This document shows, piece after piece, positions 50,809 to 60,300 of a stretch of DNA of 64,000 bases. Position 1 is the stretch's first letter. Every line of letters starts with the position of its first letter. The translations under genes were made by a program, and so were the position numbers. The stretch is from the NCBI RefSeq assembly GCF_000820225.1, contig NZ_CDDK01000018.1:186001-250000 (forward strand), given 5' to 3'. The notes under the pieces were generated by a model. It did no database searches, was not told the origin of the DNA, and saw only the letters and a list, made by a program, of their open reading frames with translations. This DNA is from Aeromonas veronii bv. veronii. Lineage in GTDB: Bacteria > Pseudomonadota > Gammaproteobacteria > Enterobacterales > Aeromonadaceae.

Positions 50809-51546
50809 TCAGGCCCAACGGGAGAGGGGGGCGGGCATGGCGTAGACGTAACCCTGTTGATAGTGACAGCCGAGCTGGTCGGCAATCTCGATATGGGTCT
50901 GGTTTTCCACCCCTTCGCACACCACCTTCATGCCGAGTCGCTGCAGGTACTCCACCAGTCCGGTCAGCATGCGCAAGGCATGGCTACTCCTGGTCGCTTG
51001 CAGCAGCAGAGAGCGATCCAGCTTGATGACCTCGTAGGGGAGCGCCATCACTCGTTGAAAATTGCACTCCTGGGTGCCAAAGTCATCGCAGGCGATATGG
51101 GCACCGTGGCTGCGCAGTACCTCGATCAGGGCCAACTCCTTGCGCTCTAGCGGGGCGTACTCCACCACCTCGAACCAGATTGCGATATCCAGCTTGCGGG
51201 CCTGCAAGAGAGTGAGCAACAGCAGGTTCTTATATGTAGGGCTCTCAAAAGCGGGGTTGAGGTTTATCGAGAGGGTACAAGGAGCATGGCGTGCCAGCAC
51301 GGTCAGATCACGCCAAATGGCTCTGAGCATGACGATATCCACATGCAGGGACTCGTCATCGCTGAGAGAGGGAAAGTCTATTCCCTGATAGCGCTGCTGG
51401 CGAGGTTCCCAGCGTCTGGCCAGCGCCTCAAAGCCGATGATCTGGCGATCCCGGTCAACGATTGGCTGATAAAAGGGCACGGCAATGTCCGCTGTCGTCA
51501 GGGATGCCACGTCACCGACCGGAAACTCTTCTTTAAACGCAAACAT
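50809..51546 (-). CDS. Stand-alone EAL-domain protein (c-di-GMP phosphodiesterase)
   Basis: A 245-residue EAL domain without GGDEF, sensor or membrane parts. The metal and catalytic residues can all be placed: E40 of EAL (FEALARR), Asn in SINLNP, Glu in WFEVVEY, CDDFG, the Lys in VIKLDRS, CEGVE, and Gln of QQGY. It should therefore cleave c-di-GMP, although a YcgF/RocR-like or regulatory role cannot be excluded. ATG at 51546 with AGGGAAG fits. It is divergent from the fimbrial operon across 276 bp, like EAL regulators that sit beside fimbriae. Confidence 0.88.
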   Translation of the reverse strand: MFAFKEEFPVGDVASLTTADIAVPFYQPIVDRDRQIIGFEALARRWEPRQQRYQGIDFPSLSDDESLHVDIVMLRAIWRDLTVLARHAPCTLSINLNPAFESPTYKNLLLLTLLQARKLDIAIWFEVVEYAPLERKELALIEVLRSHGAHIACDDFGTQECNFQRVMALPYEVIKLDRSLLLQATRSSHALRMLTGLVEYLQRLGMKVVCEGVENQTHIEIADQLGCHYQQGYVYAMPAPLSRWA

Positions 51547-51777
51547 GTCACTTCCCTGCTGACTGAGATGATTTCGGATAATAGGGGAGGATGTTGAAAG
51601 CTGGCTGTAGGAATTGTCTGATTTTTTGCAGAAAAAATACGTTGGCAGTATCAGATTATTCCGATTAAGTCCGCTGTGTGGATTATCTAGACTGGCCTCA
51701 ATGACGAATCGCCGAGCCAAATATGATCATTGGGCGACTTACATATATGGATGTCATATATTTTTACGGAGCCTGCA

Positions 51778-51813
51778 ATGAAGGCACCACTCTCTATCGT
51801 TTTTACAGTGTGA
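51778..51813 (+). CDS. Possible 11-codon leader ORF before the fimbrial chaperone
   Basis: ATG to TGA encodes MKAPLSIVFTV and has a better ribosome-binding site (GGAG) than the chaperone start nine bases past its stop. It looks like the first part of a signal peptide and could couple translation, or be the remnant of a lost gene. The surrounding 276-bp gap is A/T-rich and probably carries the operon promoter, but no clear boxes stand out. Confidence 0.3.
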   Translation: MKAPLSIVFTV

Positions 51814-51822
51814 TTATTATTC

Positions 51823-52527
51823 ATGAATAAGATTTTTACTGTGTTGCTGCTTATATTCAGCAGCAATGTCTTGGCATCTCCAGATATTAGCGTTGGCACC
51901 TTATATGACTATATGTCGGCAGAAAAAACTACGCTGCTCAAGCGGGTTAGAAATCTTGGTGATGAGACGGCATTTGTCAAAATAACCTTGGCCGAAATTA
52001 TATATGGTGCCGATGGCGTGCCGAAGGAGCAGGAGTTACCGGAGGAGGGCGTTCGTCAGTTGGTGACAAGTCCATCACGGTTGATTATTCCGGCAGGTGG
52101 TATGCAGGCTACACGTTTTATCTATATGGGAGTGCGGGAGCGAGAACGTTATTTTCGGGTGCGTTTTGTACCGGTCAAGCCACAGGGTGATGAAATAACC
52201 GAATTGCCACCACAGCAAAAAATAAGCGCCGGTGTCAGCATCATGACCGGTTTTGGCACCATTCTCTTTGTGGCCCCCAAAGAGACTCGTCATGACACCC
52301 GTATTGACCGTAAAAACGGTGTTCTCTATGTGGAGAACCGGGGCAATGCCACCGTTATTCTCGATTATCTGGAACTGTGTGACCAAAAAGAGAGCTCATG
52401 CAGTCAGCCGGAGAAGATGCATCTGCTGCCTGGCGTTAAAAAGCGGGTCAGTCAAGAGGCAACCCGATTGGTTCGTTTTGAACTGATCGAAGGGAAAAAG
52501 TCGGTATTCAAGGAGTTCAAGCTCTGA
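51823..52527 (+). CDS. Periplasmic fimbrial chaperone, CS1/CFA-I (alternate chaperone-usher) type
   Basis: A 234-residue protein with a signal peptide ending NVLA and two immunoglobulin-like domains. It resembles CooB/CfaA/CblB chaperones more than PapD ones. The subunit-binding Arg is likely in RLIIPAGGMQATRFIYMG. C-terminal cysteines (CDQKESSC) and the block FELIEGKKSVFKEFKL follow. It keeps pilins folded in the periplasm until the usher takes them. It is the first gene of a four-gene operon and is A/T-rich at its 5' end compared with the chromosome around it. Confidence 0.85.
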   Translation: MNKIFTVLLLIFSSNVLASPDISVGTLYDYMSAEKTTLLKRVRNLGDETAFVKITLAEIIYGADGVPKEQELPEEGVRQLVTSPSRLIIPAGGMQATRFIYMGVRERERYFRVRFVPVKPQGDEITELPPQQKISAGVSIMTGFGTILFVAPKETRHDTRIDRKNGVLYVENRGNATVILDYLELCDQKESSCSQPEKMHLLPGVKKRVSQEATRLVRFELIEGKKSVFKEFKL

Positions 52528-52573
52528 ATCCCGATATATCACAAGAACGACAATCACACCTGAAGGAGTGGCT

Positions 52574-53071
52574 ATGAAGATGTTATCGCTTTTTCCCGCC
52601 CTGTTGCTGGCGAGTGGTTCGCTGATGGCGGCCGAGCGCATCGAGCATACGGTGACGGTGACGGCGCAGATCCCGACCGAGAACTTTTACGTGCAACCCG
52701 TGGGGGACTGGATGAATACCCCGCAAAAACTGGCCTTTAACTCTTTTAACAACAAGCTGGAGCCATTAGCCAAACAGCTGGATATGAAGAGCACTATTGG
52801 GCCCATCAAGGGCTATCTGCTCTATCCCTCCACCATTATCAGCGGTAAGGAGAGTATCGGCGTGACGGTCAAGGTGGCGGGGGTTGAGCTGACCACCTCA
52901 TCGAAAGACCTGCTGAATCAGGCGGATGCCAATACCGGTAAAAAGGTCGGGTTTGAAATCATTCCGGCAGCGGCGCCAGCCGGTGGCTATAAGCCCGGCA
53001 ATTATCAGGGAATTGTCAGCATGATGTTTGAATCGGAGGTGCCGTCGGCACCGACTGCTCAAGGCAGCTGA
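52574..53071 (+). CDS. CS1-type major fimbrial subunit
   Basis: A 165-residue pilin with signal peptide MKMLSLFPALLLASGSLMAA. The mature N-terminus, ERIEHTVTVTAQIPTENFYVQP, is the kind of donor strand seen in CooA/CfaB. The C-terminal GNYQGIVSMMFES matches the CS1 family end (GxYxGxVxxxF). Absence of cysteines is also typical of class-5 pilins. The start ATG at 52574 follows AAGGAG; an in-frame GTG at 52568 overlaps that site. It lies between chaperone and usher, as in the CS1 operon. Confidence 0.88.
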   Translation: MKMLSLFPALLLASGSLMAAERIEHTVTVTAQIPTENFYVQPVGDWMNTPQKLAFNSFNNKLEPLAKQLDMKSTIGPIKGYLLYPSTIISGKESIGVTVKVAGVELTTSSKDLLNQADANTGKKVGFEIIPAAAPAGGYKPGNYQGIVSMMFESEVPSAPTAQGS

Positions 53072-53136
53072 CATGAGTATGTGGGGGTCATCAGGCCCCC
53101 CTTTAATTGAGATTCCAAGCATTCAGGTTGCACTTA

Positions 53137-55545
53137 ATGGTTCGTTCTCTTCTTCTCTTGCTCGGGCTGTTGCTCTCTGTCCCGTTGGTGGCGGCAGATC
53201 CGGCACTGCTGCTGCAACAGGCGCGGCAGTTGCCAGAAGGGTTTGAAGCGCACTTTTTTGGTGTTCCCCTGATGGTGCGGGTGACCGTCGACGGTCGCCT
53301 GCTGGGGGATGGGGAAGTGCTGCTCGGGCGGGATAACTCGGTACAGCTGCTTTCACTGGTGGATGTGCAGGAGAGCGAGTTTGACGAGGAGGCGCGTGAA
53401 CGCTGGCTGACCAGGTTGGGATCGCACCTGCCGCTCGGCGAGTGCGGCCGGACCTGTCCTGAAGGCATAGTGGGATTGCAATATAGTCTGGAGGAGTCCC
53501 AGCTCTCGGTGCTGACCGGTGAGGTAGAACAGGAGGCGCGGGATCAGCGCTTTATGGCATTGCCTCAAGAGAGCAAGGGGTTGCTGGTCCAGAACCAGCT
53601 GAATCTGGTGCAGGGCACTCAGCGTAACGGTCACTACAACTTGCAGCTGGAGGGCAGCTGGGGGCAGTGGACCCCCTTTATGGAGGGGGATGCCACCTGG
53701 CAAGGGGGTGGGCCAACTGATCTCGGGATGGCTCAGGTCTATGGAGAACGGCTCCATGAGGCCAATTTTTATCGTCTCGGCTTCTTCTTTCCCTCGGCGC
53801 AGGGGTTGGTGCGTCAGCCGAACTACTACAGTGGTGCGACGCCCACTGTGCTCGGGGTGATGTGGGGCAGTTCGGATCTGCTGCGTCGGGAACGCGGGGT
53901 GCCCAGTCTGGCGCCGATCCAGGTGGCTCCGGCCAGGCCGGGCATGGTGGAGATCTATCGTGACGGCAACCTGATCCAGTCCCAGCCGGTCGTATCGGGT
54001 CTGCAGGCACTTGATACCCGCTCGCTGCCCGGCGGCATTTACGAGGTGGAACTGCGGTTGCTGGAGGATGGTCAGGAGAGCCGCCGTTGGCGCGAGATGA
54101 TCTACAAACCCTCCAACTGGCAGACGCCGGAGGAGCCGTGGCGCTTCAACCTGTTTGTCGGACGCCAGACCCGCTGGCTGGTACGACAGGGAGACAGCGA
54201 TCTGGAAGGGGCCAGTGGTGGTATTGCGGTTAACCATCTGCTGCTCCCCTCGCTGGTAGCGGGGGCGGGTAGCCAGTATGTGGACAAACGAGCCCAGCAC
54301 TCTCTCTCGCTCGATTGGGAGGCGACCAGTCAGCTCCACGGCTTTGCCTCCCTCAACCAGAGCGTCGGCATGGGGTGGGGTTACGATCTGCAGGGGATCT
54401 ACTGGCATGGCAACAGCAGTCTGGTGGCCAGCCATTCGCGCAATCTGCGCAAGCAAGGGGACGCAAGCTCGGTATCCAGCCTGTCACTGCAGCAGTCGCT
54501 GGAAAAGTGGGGCTCCCTCGGTCTCTATGTTTCTCACCAGTCTGGTCGTGGTAACGGCGCTGATGTGGGGTGGCACTATAGCGATCGGCTGTGGGGGCGT
54601 TGGGTGACCTGGGGCGTGACCTTGTTCGATCGTCCCGGTAGCGAGAGCACGGCGCAGCAGCGGGATCGCGGCAGCACCCTGAGTCTGACCGTCAACCTGG
54701 GCGGACAGGATCGCCAGTTGTCACTGGGGCTGGGCAGCAATACTTCCCGCTCGGGCGGTGCCCAGCGTAGCGCCTATCTCAATTACCAGCAGGAGGTGGA
54801 TTGGGGGCCACTGCGTCAGGTCAGCGTGGGCAGCACCCATGACAGTTATGGTACCGGTCTGTCAGGCTATGGTCGTTTTGCGTCGCCCTGGTTGGGGGGC
54901 GACCTGTTTGCCCAGCACTCCTCCTATAACGCAGAGATGACCGGCGGCATCAACCTGGAGAGCGTAGTGGCACTGGGGCGGGAAGGGGAGCTGGCGATCG
55001 GCTCCCGCGATATGGGCGGCATGGGCAATGAGGCGGCGATGATCCTAGATATCGACGCCGATGACGAGGCAGCGCAGATCCGGGTCAGCGACGACCAAGG
55101 GGGCTTGCAAACCCTGGGTCCCGGACGCCATCTGGTCTCTGCGCCTGCCTTGCAGAGTGGCGCCTTGCAACTGGAGATGGCCGATCACGAAGGGACACCA
55201 CTCACCATCAAACCCAGTGTGCTTCCCTATCACCTTAATCGTGGTGGGGTTGGCTATGGGCAAGTGAATGCGGTGAGCACAGTCACAGTGATAGGTCGTT
55301 TGCTGGACGAGCAAAATCAGCCACTGCGTGGTGCTATGGTCAGCAACCCTATTGGGCGGGCATTTACCGAAAATGATGGTTTTTTTGCGCTGGAGGCGAG
55401 CAGACGACAGCCGGGATTTAGCGTGGAACATAATGGTTCCCTTCATTGCAACAGTTCGGCTATAGAACAAAGTCGCATGGATGAGTCGGATATTATTATG
55501 TTGGGAGAGTTAAGATGTTCATCCAGTATTACCGTAAAAAAATAA
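53137..55545 (+). CDS. Outer-membrane usher, CfaC/CooC/TcfC family
   Basis: An 802-residue usher with a signal peptide (LLLLLGLLLSVPLVAA). An N-terminal periplasmic domain is followed by a long beta-barrel rich in alternating aromatic strands (LGLYVSHQSGRGN, WVTWGVTLF...). A plug-like segment follows the first strands, and a C-terminal domain resembles PapC-type ends (GRLLDEQNQPLRGAMVSNPIGRAFTENDGFF). It exports and assembles the pilus at the outer membrane. Its 3' end overlaps the tip-adhesin gene by 31 bases. GC content is near chromosome level, unlike the gene after it. Confidence 0.9.
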   Translation: MVRSLLLLLGLLLSVPLVAADPALLLQQARQLPEGFEAHFFGVPLMVRVTVDGRLLGDGEVLLGRDNSVQLLSLVDVQESEFDEEARERWLTRLGSHLPLGECGRTCPEGIVGLQYSLEESQLSVLTGEVEQEARDQRFMALPQESKGLLVQNQLNLVQGTQRNGHYNLQLEGSWGQWTPFMEGDATWQGGGPTDLGMAQVYGERLHEANFYRLGFFFPSAQGLVRQPNYYSGATPTVLGVMWGSSDLLRRERGVPSLAPIQVAPARPGMVEIYRDGNLIQSQPVVSGLQALDTRSLPGGIYEVELRLLEDGQESRRWREMIYKPSNWQTPEEPWRFNLFVGRQTRWLVRQGDSDLEGASGGIAVNHLLLPSLVAGAGSQYVDKRAQHSLSLDWEATSQLHGFASLNQSVGMGWGYDLQGIYWHGNSSLVASHSRNLRKQGDASSVSSLSLQQSLEKWGSLGLYVSHQSGRGNGADVGWHYSDRLWGRWVTWGVTLFDRPGSESTAQQRDRGSTLSLTVNLGGQDRQLSLGLGSNTSRSGGAQRSAYLNYQQEVDWGPLRQVSVGSTHDSYGTGLSGYGRFASPWLGGDLFAQHSSYNAEMTGGINLESVVALGREGELAIGSRDMGGMGNEAAMILDIDADDEAAQIRVSDDQGGLQTLGPGRHLVSAPALQSGALQLEMADHEGTPLTIKPSVLPYHLNRGGVGYGQVNAVSTVTVIGRLLDEQNQPLRGAMVSNPIGRAFTENDGFFALEASRRQPGFSVEHNGSLHCNSSAIEQSRMDESDIIMLGELRCSSSITVKK

Positions 55546-55952
55546 TATCTATACTTTTTTTTATTATTGTAGTCATGATTAGTGACTCAGTATATGCAGA
55601 AACATTTAATATTACAGCTGAGTACATTCCAAGCAGCTATGGTCCTCAAGGTAGTTATTTCATAAATAAAACTCCATGTCGTATGGAACAGCCATATGGA
55701 TTTGACTTTTGTGATCCAGAGAAACCACTAGAAAGTGCCACTATTATTCAGTTTTCAGTAGACGTGTTTCGTTCTGTTAGCTCTAAAAAAAGCAAGTCAA
55801 ACTATCTTAGTTATTATCAAACCTCTGGCCCCAAAAAAATAATCGTTACTAATGATAAAGATGGTACGGTTTATGAATTGAAAATGATTCCTACTCATAT
55901 TGGTGTTGAAACAGAAAAATGGATCTTTCAGGTGATCATCCTAGACCAATGA
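55515..55952 (+). pseudogene. N-terminal part of a CblD/CooD-type tip adhesin, frameshifted
   Basis: 145 codons: a clear signal peptide (KKIISILFFIIVVMISDSVYA) and a start of the kind seen in minor tip pilins of class-5 fimbriae (NITAEYIPSSYGPQGSYF), with two Cys. Reading stops at 55950-55952, while the remaining homologous part continues in the -1 frame from about 55919. Frame comparison confines the shift to 55910-55949, which contains an A5 tract at 55915-55919. The gene is markedly A/T-rich. GGAGAG precedes the ATG inside the usher gene. Confidence 0.75.
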
Positions 55953-56731
55953 GTAGAATAAATGGCGACTGTATCTTTTTGACAGAAAGAGCATGGGGAA
56001 CACCAGCATTTTCTGAATTACTTCTACATTCTATTAAATCTAGTGCACAAGGACGTGCTGCTGAGTGTTATTTTAATAGCCCGGCAGATGACAATGGTTA
56101 TTATTGGATTGATAGGATTATTTATGGTTTCCGTCTTGAGTCGCCAGACCCTCTTAAAATGTCAAATGGAAATTATTCCGGTAGGTTCAATTTTTCTATA
56201 GGTAGGAATCAGGATATTGATCTTGGTGATGGAGCTTATAACGGGCAACTAGCACATGAAGTTAATATTAAGCTGGCTGTCCGTCACCAACTTAGAGTGG
56301 ACTTTCCAAAAGGAGAGGGGGAAGGGAGAAGCAAAGTAACTCTGTTGCCGCCAGGGGGATGGAGCGATAGGATACATAATGGGAAGGGGATACCAAATAA
56401 ATTACAACAAGAGTTACCATTTCGGCTTTGGAGTAGTGCACCATTTACAGTAACACTGCGTTGCCAGTATATATCTGGTACAGAATGTGCGTTAAAAAAT
56501 GCCAAAGGGCATCAAGCAAAATTAAATACATATTATATTAACGTGGAAAATGAAATGTTCCATCTTAGTACTACACCATACAAATTTTCATCCCTGCGAG
56601 GGCCTACTATCAATGGGGCAAGAAAGATTAAATTCTGGGTCGCTGGAGACGTGGTCACGGAAATGATGAAGTACCCGGGCTCCACCTATAAAGGAGATAT
56701 CACCCTGATATTTGATGCTGCTATTGACTAG
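55919..56731 (+). pseudogene. C-terminal part of the CblD/CooD-type tip adhesin
   Basis: About 270 codons without a signal peptide. The last part has the CooD/CfaE ending (IKFWVAGDVV...STYKGDITLIFDAAID) and the middle has the GNYSGRFNFSIG strand pattern. Joined to the preceding ORF it gives about 400 residues, the right size for a tip adhesin. Alternatively, an ATG at 55949 overlaps the upstream stop as ATGA and could start a coupled separate protein. Such a protein would stay in the cytoplasm, so a broken gene is more likely. It is tail-to-tail overlapping with the response-regulator gene at a shared CTAG. Confidence 0.75.
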
Positions 56732-57366
56732 CAGAGGCCGCTGCTTTTGGCATAGTCAAAGAGCGCACTATCGCTTTGCAGGCCGAGCCGCAGCATGGCG
56801 CTTTTTTTCTGGGTGCTGATGGTCTTGATGCTGCGGTGCAGGTACTCGGCCACCTGGGTGACGGACATGCCGCTGGCCAAGAGTCGCACAACTTCGCTCT
56901 CCTTGGGGGTGAGCTGAATCAGGCTTGTGTGGTGACCAAGCCCGGCTTCGGCCAGCAGGTTTTTCGCCGAACTGCCGATATAGCTGTGCCCGGATAATAT
57001 CTGGCGAATGGCATCGGATAATTCGCTGATCACCGCTTTTTTGAGCAGGATACCGCTCACCCCCAATTGGATGAGTGACTGCAAGATACCGGCATTGTGG
57101 ATCTGGGTTAGTACAATAATGGGCAGGTTTGGATAATCCCGGCGTAACTGCTGGATCATTACTATGCCATCGCTACGAGTATCGCCCGGCATGCTGAAAT
57201 CGGTGATCAACAGATCACAACGATGTTGTTGCAATAATTTCAGCAAGTCAGATACCTGATATGCCTCGGCGACCACTTCACAATGGGGTGTTATCTGTTC
57301 AATCAGGCTACGGATCCCGGTCAAAATCAAGGGGTGGTCATCGGCAAGAATAATCTTGAAGGACAT
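56728..57366 (-). CDS. LuxR/NarL-type response regulator (EvgA/BvgA-like)
   Basis: A 212-residue two-domain regulator. The receiver domain has ADDHP at the start, phospho-acceptor Asp56 in LLITDFSMPGD, the Thr of IVLTQ and Lys of GILLKKA. The C-terminal LuxR helix-turn-helix is LTPKESEVVRLLASGMSVTQVAEYLHRSIKTISTQKKSAMLRLG. It is surely the partner of the divergent phosphorelay kinase and the likely regulator of the adjacent fimbrial operon, as BvgA, FimZ or EvgA regulate such genes. The second claim is inference from position. Confidence 0.92.
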   Translation of the reverse strand: MSFKIILADDHPLILTGIRSLIEQITPHCEVVAEAYQVSDLLKLLQQHRCDLLITDFSMPGDTRSDGIVMIQQLRRDYPNLPIIVLTQIHNAGILQSLIQLGVSGILLKKAVISELSDAIRQILSGHSYIGSSAKNLLAEAGLGHHTSLIQLTPKESEVVRLLASGMSVTQVAEYLHRSIKTISTQKKSAMLRLGLQSDSALFDYAKSSGLC

Positions 57367-57387
57367 GGATGAGCCTCTTATAAAACA

Positions 57388-60300
57388 GTGAACATATCTC
57401 TAGCAGAGGTGCCTTCTGTCCCAACGATTGAGGTAGGCATATTGGCAGGAGGATGGGGACCCTTTCAGCAGTGGGACGGCAAGGTCGCCGCTGGCTTCAG
57501 TGTTGAATTGATGGAGGAATTAGCCAAAAAGCTGGATTACCGGATTGCCTGGCAGGTCTACCCTGACTGGAAAACCATGTATGCCGATGCCTGCCGTGGC
57601 AAGCTGGATATCCTGCTCGATGCCTTTAACTCTGAGGTGCGCCAGTGCATCACCTATAGTCTGCCTTACTACACTTCGCCGACCGTGGTGGTGGTGCGCC
57701 AGGACAGCCCCCTGTTTCGGGATGTGAGCCGGTTGCAGTCCGCCAGCATTGCCATCGAAAAAGGCTTTCTGACCGAGAAGCTGGTCAAGCTGCACTATCC
57801 GAATGTCACGTCACGGCTCTTTGATGATACGCGCAGCGCACTACAGGCGGTTGAACAAGGGCGGGCGGATGCCTATATCGGCAACCTTCATGTGGCCAAT
57901 CTGTTTATCGAGCGCCACCCGGCGTTAGCGGTGGTTGCCCAGTCTCCCTTGTTGATGGAAACCCTGCATCTTGGTGTCGCCAGCCAGAAACACTCTCTTG
58001 CTATTCGGCTTGATACTGCCATTCAGTCGCTGACGGTCGAGGCACGCAGTGCATTGGAGAAACGCTGGCTGGGGGAGAGCCTGGAGCCCAATTTTATGGG
58101 GCACAGTCATTTTTTACTGCGTCCTGATGAGCGAGCCTGGCTCTCGACGTTGCCGCCACTAAAGCTGGGACAGCTTCCCGCATGGGTTCCTCTGTCTTAC
58201 CGTGATGAGGATGGCAACCCGGTCGGCTTGATGGTGGATTATCTGGACGTGCTGCAAGAGAAGCTGGGGTTGGCATACAGTCGTATGCCGGTGCAGAGCT
58301 GGCCCGAACTGCAACAGTTGCTGCTGCATCACGAAGTCGACCTGGCGGTATTACCCGCTCGCATTATCGAGCGGCTGGTGGGCTGGCATGCCAGTGAACC
58401 CTTCGCATCATTCCCGATGGTGCTGGTGACGGCGCGCGGTAGTATTCCGATCGGGGATCTCTCTGATCTGACTGGCAAAAAGCTGTTGCTGACCGACAGC
58501 ATGCTGATCCCCCAGCTGAGGGCAATGGTGCCTGACCTGAAACTGATCGCGACCAAGAGTGCCAGCGAGGGGCTCACCCGGGTTGCAGCAGGGCGGGGGG
58601 ATGCCTATATCGGCAATCTGGTGGTGGTTTCCCGTCTTATCACCGAACAGTTTGATGATCGACTTCATATTGCCGCGCCCACCCCCTTCAAGGATGAGTT
58701 GGCCGTTGCGGTACGTGAGCCTTACGTCCCCTTGCTGCCCCTGGTCAACCGGGTGCTTGCCAGCATGAGCGACAAGGAGAAGCGCCAGATACGCAACAGT
58801 TGGCTGGCGCTCAATTACAGCGAAGGTATCCCCAGAGCGAAACTGGTGCGAACCCTGCTGCCCGCCGGGGTGGCGATCACGCTCTTTATTCTGGTGTTGT
58901 CGGTGGCTTACTGGCGGCTGCGTCAGGAGATAGTTCGTCGTCATCAGGTGGAGGCTGCACTTGCCAGAGCCAAGGCCAAGGCGGAGTCTGCCGCCACCCA
59001 GAAAGGGGAGTTTCTGGCCACCATGAGCCACGAAATTCGCACGCCCATGAATAGCATTATCGGTATGGCGGAACAGCTCACCTTTACCGAATTGACTCAG
59101 GATCAGCGCCAGATGGTGGAGGTTATCAACCGCGGTGCCCAGGGGTTGCATGCGCTGATCGACAACGTGCTCGACTTCGCCAAGCTGGAAGCGGGCAAGA
59201 TGCAACTCGAACAAGCGCCGTTCCTTGTCCGGGAGCTGCTCGATAGCGTGCTGATCATGACGGTGAGCGAGGTGCATCGCAAGGGGTTGCGCATCTATCT
59301 CTGGGTGGATGCCGGTGTGGCGGCTCGGGTAAGTGGTGATGCGTTGCGTCTGCGCCAGATCCTCTTCAACTTTGTCAGCAATGCCATCAAGTTCACCGAG
59401 CGGGGCTTTATCGAGATCTCGGTGCAATTGCTGGTACAGGGGGAGGGGCAACAGCAACTGCGCTTCGGCGTGCGCGACAGTGGCATTGGCATGAGCACCG
59501 AAGCGCTTGGCCGGATCTTCAATGCCTTTGAACAGGCAGAGAGCTCCACCACCCGCAGTTATGGTGGTACCGGCTTGGGCCTGAGTATTTGCCAGACCCT
59601 AGCCACCTTGATGGGTGGCGAGATCCGGCTGGAGAGTGCCCCTGGGCTGGGCACTTTCATCAGCCTGACGGTTACGTTGCCAATGCTGGTACAGCGAGAG
59701 CCGGATCTCCGTCTCAATGGCGTGCAAGCCCATATCGATCTCCATGAGGAGAAGCTGTGCCACACCCTGCTGTTGCATCTTGATGCCTTGGGGGTAACAC
59801 GAACGTCGGAGTCTGGTGATGCTCATTTGCGTTTCACAGACCATGAGCTGGCTGGCAACGGAGTCATCCGGGTGCTGCCGCTGGCAACCCCCCTCGGTTA
59901 TCGTTGTGATGAGGAGGGTTACATCCTCAACAGCAATCCCATGACCTGGCATGCCGTGCGTGAAGTTTGCTATCGCCAGTTTGGCTTGAGCGCAGGGACG
60001 GCAACGAAAGCGATGCGAAAGAGCGCACCCATGCAGCCCTGTCGGGTATTGCTGGTGGAGGATAATCCCCTCAACCAGTCGCTGGTAATACGCCAGCTCA
60101 GGCAACTTGGGATGAACTGCGATGTGGCCGAGCATGGCCAGCAGGCTCTCGAGATGGTCGCGCAGCATCCCTATGAGCTGGTGCTCTGTGACTGTCAGAT
60201 GCCGGTGATGGATGGTTATGAGTTCACCCGCAGGATACGGGCTGCAGAGAAAGGCGAGCGGCAGCTGATCATCGCCATGACGGCCAATGTGTTGCCAGAA

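Noticed and set aside
55910..55952. Programmed -1 ribosomal frameshifting in the tip-adhesin gene
   Set aside because: The A5 tract is not a proper X-XXY-YYZ heptamer in the zero frame (the preceding codon GAA cannot re-pair), and no clear downstream hairpin is seen. A mutation or slippage-based variation is more likely.
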